DNA of 27,964 bases from an uncultured Veillonella sp. (GTDB lineage Bacteria; Bacillota; Negativicutes; Veillonellales; Veillonellaceae), in contig USAV01000014.1 in assembly GCA_900552715.1 (NCBI GenBank), positions 1-27,964 on the forward strand, given 5' to 3'. Made by a program: the position numbers and the translations under genes. The notes under the pieces are model-generated. The model saw only the letters and a list, made by a program, of their open reading frames with translations, was not told the origin of the DNA and made no database searches. Below, piece by piece: positions 15,735 to 23,199 of the stretch (its first letter is position 1; each line of letters opens with the position of its first letter).

Positions 15735-16982
15735 TTAGTGTTTAAGCATTTCATTCAAGATTACTACGTCTGTTTCTTTCATACCTTGAGCCACAGTACC
15801 AATACTGCGAATGGTATCATCAACGGAGTATGCTACAAGGCCCTCGCCTTTTTGGTAGTTCTTATTAAGGCGAGCTTGTTTATAGCCCATGAACGCGCCA
15901 TCAAGGGAGATAGCAATTTTACCTGCGCAGGATGGTTTCGCGCCATCGCATACGATACCGGATAAGCTAGCAAGACCATTCACAAGAGTATTTTCGATAA
16001 TATCTTTGCTATCACCTTTCAAGAAGGCAATACCAGCTACACTGACTACACCAGCAGATACAACGCCGCAGTAGGCGGACAATTTACCAATGCCAGATTT
16101 AACGTAGAGCGTCAACAAGTTAGCGAAAACAAGAGCACGGTACAATTCATCATCACTTTTACCAAGTTCCTCAGCAGTTGTAATGATAGGTACAGATACA
16201 GTTAGCCCTTGGTTACCAGAGCCAGAACAAATAACTACAGGCAATGGACACCCACTCATACGCGCATCGGATCCAGCCGCTGCACGAGCTTTACATTTTG
16301 TTTCAAGAGACGGATTTTCTTCATCCAACAATAAGAGCTGTCCAATATTGGAGCCATAATCATTAGACAAACCTTCTCGAGAAATAGCTGTATTGTATTC
16401 TACTTGCTGCTTGATTTGAGGAATGATGCCAGAAATGTCTGCAGACTTTGCAAATTCATAAATGCTATCAAAGGTCATAGCATATTCTGTTTTTGCGGCT
16501 TTCTTGATTTTATTGATCGTTTCAGACACAATCTCACCATCTACAGCTACATAGGTTACATTTGTATGGTCATTTTCAATACGAACGACCGCTGTATGTT
16601 CATCTGTTTCTGCAGTAATTTCGATATAAAGATTATCTACACCTTCAGCAAGTGATACTGTACAGAAGTTAGCATCTAGTAATGTTCCAAGCCATTTACG
16701 ATCTTCATCTGTAGCAGATTCTAATACCTCTAGTTCACGTTCAGGGTGACCTACAATGGCACCAAGGGTAGTAGCCGCTTGAAGGCCTTTTCGACCACCA
16801 GAGTTAGGAATGACTACAGATTTTACATTTTTTATAATATTCGCGCTGCATCGTGCGTGGATACGATTAGGAAACTCATCTAAAACAGAGACTGCCTTCG
16901 CAGCCGCATAAGCCAATGCAATTGGCTCAGTGCACCCGAAGGCAGGACGCATCTCTGATTGTAACAAGGAAATATAATCCAT
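15735..16982 (-). CDS. L-cysteine desulfidase / serine dehydratase-like protein (UPF0597, CyuA/YhaM-like)
   Basis: 415 residues from the ATG at 16982. Seen: EMRPAFGCTEPIALAYAAAK at the N-terminus (Cys17), NSGGRKGLQAA, then the cysteine segments SGCPLPVVICSGSGNQG and GIVCDGAKPSCAGK, which would hold an iron-sulfur cluster as in related L-serine dehydratases. The family (CyuA in E. coli, CdsB in methanogens) splits cysteine to H2S and aminoacrylate, which becomes pyruvate and ammonia. The ATG lies one base after the ridA stop; a TTG five codons earlier is possible but lies inside ridA. Substrate cysteine rather than serine is inferred from the family. Confidence 0.86.
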   Translation of the reverse strand: MDYISLLQSEMRPAFGCTEPIALAYAAAKAVSVLDEFPNRIHARCSANIIKNVKSVVIPNSGGRKGLQAATTLGAIVGHPERELEVLESATDEDRKWLGTLLDANFCTVSLAEGVDNLYIEITAETDEHTAVVRIENDHTNVTYVAVDGEIVSETINKIKKAAKTEYAMTFDSIYEFAKSADISGIIPQIKQQVEYNTAISREGLSNDYGSNIGQLLLLDEENPSLETKCKARAAAGSDARMSGCPLPVVICSGSGNQGLTVSVPIITTAEELGKSDDELYRALVFANLLTLYVKSGIGKLSAYCGVVSAGVVSVAGIAFLKGDSKDIIENTLVNGLASLSGIVCDGAKPSCAGKIAISLDGAFMGYKQARLNKNYQKGEGLVAYSVDDTIRSIGTVAQGMKETDVVILNEMLKH

Positions 16983-16983
16983 C

Positions 16984-17355
16984 TTATACTTCCGCAATAA
17001 TTTCCACTTCTACCAAAGCACCCAATGGAAGATCTTTTACTGCTATGCAAGAGCGAGCTGGTTTAGAAGTGAAATATTTAGCATAAACTTCGTTGAATGC
17101 TTTGAAATCAGCGATATCAGCCAAGAAACAAGTTGTTTTAATAACTTCGGAGAAGTCAGAACCTGCTTCAGCCAATACAGCATCAATGTTTTTGCATACT
17201 TGTTCAGTTTGCTCTACGATACCACCTGCAACAATGGAACCAGTTGCAGGATCGAGTGGAATTTGACCAGAAGCAAATAATAAACCGTTTACTACTTTAG
17301 CTTGAGAGTAAGGACCTACTGCTGCTGGTGCTTTGTCTGTGAAAATTGTTTTCAT
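16984..17355 (-). CDS. ridA: RidA family reactive imine/enamine deaminase
   Basis: 123 residues, the usual length of RidA. Seen: GPYSQAKVVNGLLFASGQIP, the central TTCFLADIADF, and PARSCIAVKDLPLGALVEVE with the catalytic Arg101 and Glu116 (Arg105/Glu120 in common numbering). It hydrolyses 2-aminoacrylate and other reactive enamines made by PLP or Fe-S dehydratases. Its gene ends one base before the CyuA-like gene, a pairing that matches product and detoxifier. GGAG lies before the ATG. No convincing promoter was found in the 115 bases upstream. Confidence 0.94.
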   Translation of the reverse strand: MKTIFTDKAPAAVGPYSQAKVVNGLLFASGQIPLDPATGSIVAGGIVEQTEQVCKNIDAVLAEAGSDFSEVIKTTCFLADIADFKAFNEVYAKYFTSKPARSCIAVKDLPLGALVEVEIIAEV

Positions 17356-17438
17356 GATAATTCTCCTTTTAAATATAATAAAAAAAATATAGATTATCCT
17401 AATGCCACCATACTCACATTAGTAATTACCTTGTATAT

Positions 17439-17461
17439 GACATACTCTGTGAAAGTATATC
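17439..17461. repeat. Inverted repeat between the secreted-protein gene and ridA
   Basis: GACATACT-N7-AGTATATC, 8-bp arms with one G-T pair. No T-tract, so an operator for ridA-cyuA or a weak 3' hairpin of the upstream gene are both possible. Confidence 0.35.
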
Positions 17462-17470
17462 TATAACAAA

Positions 17471-18247
17471 TTATTTAATAGATTTGAAGGCATTGTCAAA
17501 TATCGTTTTGAAATAATCTCGTTGTACATCAGTAGTTACACCTATGTATAGTACCGGTTTGCCTGGCTTTAACACAAATGCAGCATTTGCATAGAGCGGA
17601 GTTTGACCATCTCCATCCGCATATAATAAGCGAGAGCTTGCTGCATAGGTTTGATATTTAGTGCCTGCCACAGGATGCACTTGTTCTGCATTTTCTACAG
17701 TAAGCGTTCTAGGTTTTATAAGTAGTTCACCTGACCGAGTCTTAAGATTAGCATAACGTTTTGGATCATTTAAAGGGACTACAGTTGTAGTTGTGGGAAT
17801 TTGTTTATTAACGGCACCTAGCATAAGTTGCTCTGTAACAGGATCAATTTGACCTTTATCTAGAGCCGCCATAGCCGCCATAAACATAGGATCATTTGTC
17901 TTATCTTTAGCTACTTGCTGTGCTATTTGTTTAACATCTACCGCTACTACGAATGCATCCTTTTGACCTGTTTTATCGGCCCCTTGTAATTGGTATACAT
18001 CAAAATTAGTGCCAAAGTTTTGGAAAAATTCCTTTACCATCATATTCGCCATCGAAGATTTTGTAGGTTCCGCATTTAATTGTTTTTCTACAAAATCACG
18101 TGTATTTGTTTTGGATGCAGAAACAACAGTTACATTGTTAGGCACTACCATGGACCCTGCAATTGTTTGTACATCCTTAGCAAAACCTACGCCAGATATA
18201 GTACCCACTAGGCAAGCTGCACAAGCCAATACTTTCAAAGATTTCAT
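17471..18247 (-). CDS. Secreted protein of unknown function (paralogue B)
   Basis: 258 residues. Signal peptide at 1-23 (MKSLKVLACAACLVGTISGV) with likely cleavage after GFA. The mature part has a segment FDVYQLQGADKTGQKDAFVV (about residues 82-101), seen again in the upstream neighbour as FSVYQLQGTDKQGHHVGQLV. The C-terminus (TKYQTYAASSRLLYADGDGQ ... IFDNAFKSI) lines up in order with the neighbour's last 90 residues. Predicted periplasmic. Family not recognised. GGAGG lies 8 bases upstream and the neighbour stops one base before this start, so the two are translationally coupled. Confidence 0.8.
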   Translation of the reverse strand: MKSLKVLACAACLVGTISGVGFAKDVQTIAGSMVVPNNVTVVSASKTNTRDFVEKQLNAEPTKSSMANMMVKEFFQNFGTNFDVYQLQGADKTGQKDAFVVAVDVKQIAQQVAKDKTNDPMFMAAMAALDKGQIDPVTEQLMLGAVNKQIPTTTTVVPLNDPKRYANLKTRSGELLIKPRTLTVENAEQVHPVAGTKYQTYAASSRLLYADGDGQTPLYANAAFVLKPGKPVLYIGVTTDVQRDYFKTIFDNAFKSIK

Positions 18248-18248
18248 A

Positions 18249-19193
18249 TTATTTACCTCCCTTGAGAGATTGTGTTTGATACATATGATTCAACTCATTA
18301 GCCCAATAATCATAGCTAGAGTCATCAGATAATAAAAGCTGTAAAGCTACGCCTTTATCTGTAGGAACAGCATAACCAATTAAGGAATAGGTATTTCTAA
18401 AACCATCATATTTAAGGATACCCCGTAAATCGCCTGTCACAGCTGTACCATAACGCGTTTGGACAGGCTTATAGGCCACATGCGTTGCATCTAGGCTCAC
18501 TTGTTTTGCCATAAAGTCTACATAAGAACGGACCTCTTCTTTACTTTTAGGAGATAAGTTCTTTTCTGTGGCAAGCATTTTATCAAAAGCACCCATAATT
18601 TGAGAAGGCAACTTATCATTTATCGTTTTTAGAGCTTTAGCTAATTTAGCACCTTCAATAGTATTGCTCTTCAGGCCTTGTAATTGTTGTTGAGCCTTCT
18701 CTTTAGAATAGGAATCTACATATTTAGAGATAGAGCTTTCCATTGCAGCTTTTTTTGCGTCTGGAACCTTTTCTAAAATGGTTTTATTCATACCAATTAC
18801 TTGATCTATAGCATTTTTAGAATAGTCTACAACGACTAACTGACCTACATGGTGACCTTGTTTATCCGTCCCTTGCAATTGATAGACGGAAAATCCATCT
18901 AACACATCACCCTTCATAGGTTCAACTTGTACCGGTGCTTGCAATTTCATACTAGCATTAACAGCATCAACAGCCGCTTTATTTGCCATTGAAATTATTT
19001 GACTTTGCTCATTATTCCGCAGCTTTGCATCCGTAGGAACACGCATGGCCTCTACAGCCTTCACCGTAGGAGACGTACTGCCATATAAACCATAGCCTAA
19101 ATCTACTGTATCCGCACATGCCACTGCGCCCATGCCAACAGTTAAGCATGTGGCACAAGCCAATGTCATCATTTTTTTGTTGAGAGCTCTCAT
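18249..19193 (-). CDS. Secreted protein of unknown function (paralogue A)
   Basis: 314 residues from the ATG at 19193, with GAGG about 6 bases upstream; a GTG four codons earlier lies on that site. Signal peptide at about 1-27 (MMTLACATCLTVGMGAVACA), most likely cut after ACA. A lipobox reading (AVAC) is possible but poor. It shares the VYQLQG-x-DK-x-G motif and a similar C-terminal layout with the next gene, and has an extra Lys/Ala/Glu-rich helical insert (about residues 125-200). Only two cysteines occur, both in the signal peptide. Function unknown; probably periplasmic. First gene of a two-gene unit. Confidence 0.8.
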   Translation of the reverse strand: MRALNKKMMTLACATCLTVGMGAVACADTVDLGYGLYGSTSPTVKAVEAMRVPTDAKLRNNEQSQIISMANKAAVDAVNASMKLQAPVQVEPMKGDVLDGFSVYQLQGTDKQGHHVGQLVVVDYSKNAIDQVIGMNKTILEKVPDAKKAAMESSISKYVDSYSKEKAQQQLQGLKSNTIEGAKLAKALKTINDKLPSQIMGAFDKMLATEKNLSPKSKEEVRSYVDFMAKQVSLDATHVAYKPVQTRYGTAVTGDLRGILKYDGFRNTYSLIGYAVPTDKGVALQLLLSDDSSYDYWANELNHMYQTQSLKGGK

Positions 19194-19246
19194 AAGACAC
19201 CTCACGATTTAACAACACATTCGTATACAAATTATATTCATATTCC

Positions 19247-19290
19247 ATACTGCATCCATAAAGATTTCAAAAAGATAATCTATACTGCAT
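19247..19290. repeat. Two direct copies of ATACTGCAT in the divergent region
   Basis: ATACTGCAT at 19247-19255 and at 19282-19290, spaced 35 bases apart, upstream of the secreted-protein pair. A related CTGCATAACTGTATAG lies at about 19314-19329. May be regulator sites or chance in AT-rich DNA. Confidence 0.3.
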
Positions 19291-19336
19291 ATATTAATTA
19301 TTATACTATATGGAGCTGCATAACTGTATAGTCTAA

Positions 19337-19365
19337 TTTACAACCTGTCAGTTCTGCTATACAAT
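19337..19365 (+). promoter_or_regulatory. Promoter of the menA-like gene
   Basis: TTTACA (19337-19342), 17-base spacer, TACAAT (19360-19365). The -10 is about 68 bases before the ATG at 19434, giving a leader of about 60 bases that contains the hairpin at 19412-19426. Confidence 0.65.
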
Positions 19366-19403
19366 ACTTAAATAGATATGTAAATATAGGGTATGAGAAA
19401 TAG

Positions 19404-19433
19404 AAAGGAGTGCACACTTGGTGTGCTTTTATA
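19404..19433 (+). promoter_or_regulatory. Ribosome binding site separated from the ATG by a hairpin
   Basis: AAAGGAG (19404-19410) lies 23 bases before the ATG, too far for normal use. Between them is a perfect hairpin GCACAC-TTG-GTGTGC (19412-19426) followed by TTTTATA. Folding removes 15 bases and leaves a spacer of 8, which is ideal. The stem plus TTTT might also act as an attenuator. Confidence 0.65.
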
Positions 19434-20330
19434 ATGATACAAGAAATAATTCCACTCACTAGGCCTCGTACATTAGCAGCTGCTTTAGGGCCTACCATTT
19501 TAGGTGCAGCCTTTAGCTATTATGCATTTGGTGCCACTCACGGTACAGGTCTTGCCATTTTCCATACGGTTTTAATATTTTTAGCCGTTGTAACAGCTCA
19601 AATTGTAGCTAATTTATGGAATGAATACAAAGACTTTAAATCTGGTCTAGATGCGGGGCAAAAGGTTGGTAATGCTGGTTCTATTACGCGTGGTGCCATT
19701 ACGCCAGAGCTTATCGTTACCATGATTAAGGTACTCATGGTGGTACCTATTATCATCGGTCTTTACCTATCGGCCACCATCACTTGGTACTATATTCCAG
19801 CAGGTTTCCTTTGCATTCTAATTAGCTTCCTCTATTCTGGTGGTCCAAAACCAATTTCCCGTACACCATTTGGGGAAATTTCCTCTGGCATCGCTATGGG
19901 TTTTGCCATCGTACTCATTACAGGCTATGCATGGACACGTGACTTATCCTCAGCATTATTGATACCTGCTATTCCATCTACATTACTAGTTGGCTCCATT
20001 ATGCTCACTAATAACATTCGTGATATTAGAAATGATGAAAGCCACGGTCGTCGTACATTACCAATCGTTTTGGGTCGTGAACGCGCTCTCAGTTTGATGA
20101 GCATTATGTACCTTTTTAACTTTATTTGGATACTTGCATGGATCATCGTAGGTCACATGACATGGTTCTCCCTATTAGCCTTCTTCGCAGCACCACTAGC
20201 TTTCAAAACGCTACACACCTTAAGTACTAAAACAGATGAATTCCTTCTGGACAAAGCGATGGGCACCACTGCGGGAGCAGCTATGATTTACCAAATCATG
20301 TGGTCCATAGGTTTAATTATTGGCAAATAA
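19434..20330 (+). CDS. menA: 1,4-dihydroxy-2-naphthoate polyprenyltransferase (MenA-type UbiA family)
   Basis: 298 residues with eight or nine transmembrane helices. First prenyl-diphosphate motif: NLWNEYKDFKSGLD (N-x-x-x-D-x-x-x-G-x-D). Second: NNIRDIRNDESHGRRTLPI. The N-terminus LTRPRTLAAALGPTILGAA matches the MenA start. It attaches the polyprenyl tail to DHNA in the inner membrane, making demethylmenaquinone. No other men gene is in the window. The ATG at 19434 is chosen because it begins just ahead of the conserved part; a GTG at 19410 would add eight residues but sits on the ribosome binding site. A strong terminator follows. Confidence 0.88.
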   Translation: MIQEIIPLTRPRTLAAALGPTILGAAFSYYAFGATHGTGLAIFHTVLIFLAVVTAQIVANLWNEYKDFKSGLDAGQKVGNAGSITRGAITPELIVTMIKVLMVVPIIIGLYLSATITWYYIPAGFLCILISFLYSGGPKPISRTPFGEISSGIAMGFAIVLITGYAWTRDLSSALLIPAIPSTLLVGSIMLTNNIRDIRNDESHGRRTLPIVLGRERALSLMSIMYLFNFIWILAWIIVGHMTWFSLLAFFAAPLAFKTLHTLSTKTDEFLLDKAMGTTAGAAMIYQIMWSIGLIIGK

Positions 20331-20382
20331 GTATTTACCAATACGTACGTACATACACTACATACAATTACATAAAACAAAG

Positions 20383-20438
20383 AGAGATTTTCAAACTTTA
20401 ACAACGTTTTATAGATGTTAGTTTGAAAATCTCTTTTT
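20383..20438 (+). terminator. Intrinsic terminator after the menA-like gene
   Basis: 15-bp perfect arms AGAGATTTTCAAACT/AGTTTGAAAATCTCT (20383-20397, 20420-20434) followed by TTTTT. The 50 bases before it are low-complexity (repeats of ACGTACGTACATAC type) and hold no gene. Confidence 0.88.
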
Positions 20439-20479
20439 GCTATAACTTTAAGCTATGGAGAACTCGTAATAATTCCTTC

Positions 20480-20508
20480 TTGATAGATAGGAAATAATTT
20501 AGTACTAT
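20480..20508 (+). promoter_or_regulatory. Likely promoter of metQ
   Basis: TTGATA (20480-20485), 17-base spacer, TACTAT (20503-20508). The leader would be about 40 bases, too short for a SAM riboswitch. Confidence 0.5.
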
Positions 20509-20553
20509 TAATGTAATATTTTATATGAACTAATTGTAAAAGGAGTGTGTCTA

Positions 20554-21375
20554 ATGAGAAAATTTTTAGCATTAGCGGCTACTGTAATCCTTGGCGGTGC
20601 TTTATTGATCGCGGGTTGCGGTAACGACAACAGCAAGCAAGCTGCTAGCAATGGCAAGCAAGTATTAAAAATCGGTGCTACAGCAGTACCTCACGCAGAA
20701 ATCTTGGAACAAGTTAAACCTATCTTGGCAAAAGATGGTATTGATTTACAAATTACAGAATTCACTGATTACAACACACCAAACCTTGCTTTGGGTGATA
20801 AAGAAATCGATGCAAACTTCTTCCAACATGTACCTTACATGGATGAATTTGCAAAAGCTCACAACCTTCCTCTAGTATCTGCTGGTGGTGTTCATCTTGA
20901 GCCAATGGGTTTATACTCCCGTCAAATCAAAGATTTAAAAGATCTACCTAAAGGTGCTAAAATCGCTATTCCTAATGACCCTACAAACGGTGGTCGTGCA
21001 TTATTGTTATTACAAAAAGCAGGTCTTATTACATTAAAAGACTCCAGCAATATCTTATCTACAGTACAAGATATCGCTTCCAACCCTAATGGTTACCAAT
21101 TCGTTGAATTGGAAGCCGCTCAAGTACCTCGTTCCATCGACGATGTTGCATTAGCAGCTATCAACACAAACTTTGCATTAAATGCAGGTCTTAACCCTGG
21201 TAAAGATGCATTGTTCATCGAATCTAAAGATTCCCCTTACGTAAATATTGTAACTGTACTAAAAGGTAATGAAAGTGATCCTCGCATCAAAAAATTAATG
21301 GAAGCACTTCATAGCGCTGAAATCAAAAAATTCATTGAAGAAAAATACAAAGGTGCAGTTGTTCCTGCATTCTAA
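20554..21375 (+). CDS. metQ: Methionine-binding lipoprotein MetQ
   Basis: 273 residues. Lipoprotein signal peptide with lipobox LIAGC (residues 21-25), so it is anchored to the inner membrane. The mature part follows the NlpA/MetQ pattern: ITEFTDYNTPNLALGDKEID, ANFFQHVPYMDEF, IAIPNDPTNGGRALLLLQKA, and INTNFALNAGLNP. It delivers methionine to MetNI. Its own partner genes are 11.6 kb away on the other strand, so it is expressed separately. The ATG at 20554 has GGAG 8 bases upstream; a GTG three codons earlier is possible but lies on that site. Confidence 0.93.
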   Translation: MRKFLALAATVILGGALLIAGCGNDNSKQAASNGKQVLKIGATAVPHAEILEQVKPILAKDGIDLQITEFTDYNTPNLALGDKEIDANFFQHVPYMDEFAKAHNLPLVSAGGVHLEPMGLYSRQIKDLKDLPKGAKIAIPNDPTNGGRALLLLQKAGLITLKDSSNILSTVQDIASNPNGYQFVELEAAQVPRSIDDVALAAINTNFALNAGLNPGKDALFIESKDSPYVNIVTVLKGNESDPRIKKLMEALHSAEIKKFIEEKYKGAVVPAF

Positions 21376-21386
21376 GGTATAAAGTA

Positions 21387-21417
21387 AAAGAGACCACATA
21401 TGTGGTCTCTTTTTTTA
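21387..21417. terminator. Bidirectional terminator between metQ and cdd
   Basis: Palindrome AGAGACCACATATGTGGTCTCT (21390-21411) with seven T on the plus side and TTTTACTTT on the minus side. It ends at the cdd stop codon. Confidence 0.9.
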
Positions 21418-21813
21418 CTATAAACTATCAGAGCCAAATCTAAATGGTAATAACTCATCAAGACTAACAACTCTATAATTGCCTTTTAAATTAGCCAAAA
21501 TAATCTGTGGTATTTCAAATTCAGAAATCACCTGGCGACAAGCGCCACAAGGTGCACAAGGTCCTTCCGTATCAGCAACTACGGCAAGGGCCTTAAATTT
21601 TGTATGTCCTTCTGATACAGCTTTAAATATAGCAGTTCGTTCTGCACAGTTCGTTAAGCCATAGGAAGCATTTTCTATATTACAGCCTTCATAAATACTC
21701 CCATCCTCGCATACAAGGGCTGCACCTACACCAAAATGGGAATAGGGACTATAGCTTTTCTTACGAGCTACTATGGCACGCTCGATAAAATTTTGAATTT
21801 CTTGTTCTGTCAT
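21418..21813 (-). CDS. cdd: Cytidine deaminase
   Basis: 131 residues from the ATG at 21813, the length of Bacillus-type homotetrameric enzymes. Seen: SPYSHFGVGAAL, GCNIENASYG, zinc ligands Cys56 (NCAERTA, with catalytic Glu58) and Cys89/Cys92 (PCGACRQV). It turns cytidine and deoxycytidine into uridine and deoxyuridine for Pdp. Two starts are supported: 21813 (AAAAGGA 7 bases upstream) and 21834 (GAGGA 7 bases upstream, 10 bases after the pdp stop), which would add seven residues. The shorter form agrees better with the family. Confidence 0.92.
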   Translation of the reverse strand: MTEQEIQNFIERAIVARKKSYSPYSHFGVGAALVCEDGSIYEGCNIENASYGLTNCAERTAIFKAVSEGHTKFKALAVVADTEGPCAPCGACRQVISEFEIPQIILANLKGNYRVVSLDELLPFRFGSDSL

Positions 21814-21844
21814 ATGTGTTTCCTTTTCTATCATATGGATTTCC

Positions 21845-23146
21845 TCATTCCACCATATCAAGAATCGTATCCACCACAGCTGGTGCAGTTTGTCCAAAGG
21901 TAATTGCCTCTAAATACGTTTTACTAGCATTGGCGAGCAAGCTTTCATCTGAAGCATACAGAGTAGCTATACTTTCACCAGCTCGAACAGTATCACCTGT
22001 TTTCTTATGCATTACGATACCTGCACTGTAATCAATAGGACCATCCTTAACTGTACGACCTGCGCCAAGCATAACAGATGCAATACCACATTGCTCGGTG
22101 TTCATATGCGTAATATACCCGTCTTGAGGCGCTGTAACATCATAGGTGAATTTTCCAATTGCTAATAAGCTTTCATCATCAAGAACTCGGCTATCTCCAC
22201 CTTGAGCATCAATCATCATACGTAATCGATCTAGAGCGGCGCCAGAGTCGAGTGCCTCTTGCACGCGACTGAGAGCGGTTTCATAGTCGCATATATGACT
22301 CAGTACGAGCATGTGGGCAGCCATAATAAGACATTCATGTGTTAAATCCTGTGGGCCATGACCTTTCAACGTATCAATGACTTCGCGAATTTCCAAAGCA
22401 TTACCAATGGCATGACCTAACGGTCTATCCATGTCGGTTAAAACAGCCTTAACAGAGCGGCCATTTTCCTTACCAATATCTACCATTGCTTTAGCCAATG
22501 CACGAGCATCGTCTAAGGTTTTCATAAAGGCGCCACTACCAACCTTTACGTCTAGCAAGATCGCTTGTGCCCCAGAAGCTAATTTTTTACTCATTACAGA
22601 GGATGCAATCAATGGAATACTATCTACAGTACCCGTTACATCTCGCAAAGCATAGAGTTTTTTGTCTGCTGGCGCTAAACCTTCAGACTGACCGATTACA
22701 GCTAGGCCAATTGTATTAACTTGATTAATGAAGGCTTCTTGGTCCAAGGATACCTTTAGGTTTGGTATGGATTCCATCTTGTCGATGGTGCCGCCCGTAT
22801 GACCAAGACCACGGCCCGACATTTTCGCTACCTTTCCACCACAAGCAGCTACGAGAGGTCCTATGATAAGTGTTGTCTTATCCCCTACACCACCAGTGCT
22901 ATGTTTATCTACTGTTATCCCATCGATATCGGATAAATCTACCATATGCCCCGATTGTGCCATCGCTAATGTCAATGTCCCTAGTTCACGAGCATTCATC
23001 CCATTAAATACAATGGTCATCAATAAAGCACTCACTTGATAGTCGGGAATTTCGCCATTCACATAGCCAGAGATGACAAAGCGAATTTCCTCATCTGTTA
23101 AGGGTAAGTTAGACCGTTTTTTTAGAATAATATCATACATGCGCAT
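21845..23146 (-). CDS. pdp: Pyrimidine-nucleoside phosphorylase
   Basis: 433 residues. Seen: the family signature SGRGLGHTGGTIDKMESIP (about residues 110-128), the phosphate loop DKHSTGGVGDKTTL, KKLASGAQAILLDVKVGSG, and a C-terminal barrel-sandwich hybrid domain with DTVRAGESIATLYA. It splits uridine, deoxyuridine and thymidine with phosphate to base and (deoxy)ribose-1-phosphate in the cytoplasm. Its ribosome binding site is weak (GGCGG, 7 bases before the ATG). A strong hairpin lies between deoC and this gene. Confidence 0.93.
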   Translation of the reverse strand: MRMYDIILKKRSNLPLTDEEIRFVISGYVNGEIPDYQVSALLMTIVFNGMNARELGTLTLAMAQSGHMVDLSDIDGITVDKHSTGGVGDKTTLIIGPLVAACGGKVAKMSGRGLGHTGGTIDKMESIPNLKVSLDQEAFINQVNTIGLAVIGQSEGLAPADKKLYALRDVTGTVDSIPLIASSVMSKKLASGAQAILLDVKVGSGAFMKTLDDARALAKAMVDIGKENGRSVKAVLTDMDRPLGHAIGNALEIREVIDTLKGHGPQDLTHECLIMAAHMLVLSHICDYETALSRVQEALDSGAALDRLRMMIDAQGGDSRVLDDESLLAIGKFTYDVTAPQDGYITHMNTEQCGIASVMLGAGRTVKDGPIDYSAGIVMHKKTGDTVRAGESIATLYASDESLLANASKTYLEAITFGQTAPAVVDTILDMVE

Positions 23147-23166
23147 GGTTATACCGCCATTCTAAG

Positions 23167-23195
23167 AAACCACCTAAGCACTGCCTAGGTGGTTT
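23167..23195 (-). terminator. Hairpin between deoC and pdp (partial terminator or processing site)
   Basis: Perfect 10-bp arms AAACCACCTA/TAGGTGGTTT with a 9-base loop. The tail in the direction of transcription is only TTTCTT, so termination is likely weak; on the plus strand the tail is TTTTCTATT. It starts about 20 bases before the pdp ATG. Confidence 0.55.
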
Positions 23196-23199
23196 TCTA

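Noticed and set aside
19410..19433. GTG start giving eight extra residues on the menA-like protein
   Set aside because: The GTG is part of the AAAGGAG site itself, with no other site upstream, and the extra residues do not fit the family.
20341..20380. Low-complexity ACGTACGTACATAC stretch as an iteron origin
   Set aside because: Too short and irregular, and no replication gene is nearby.
20509..20553. SAM riboswitch before metQ
   Set aside because: The likely leader is about 40 bases, too short for any known class with an expression platform.
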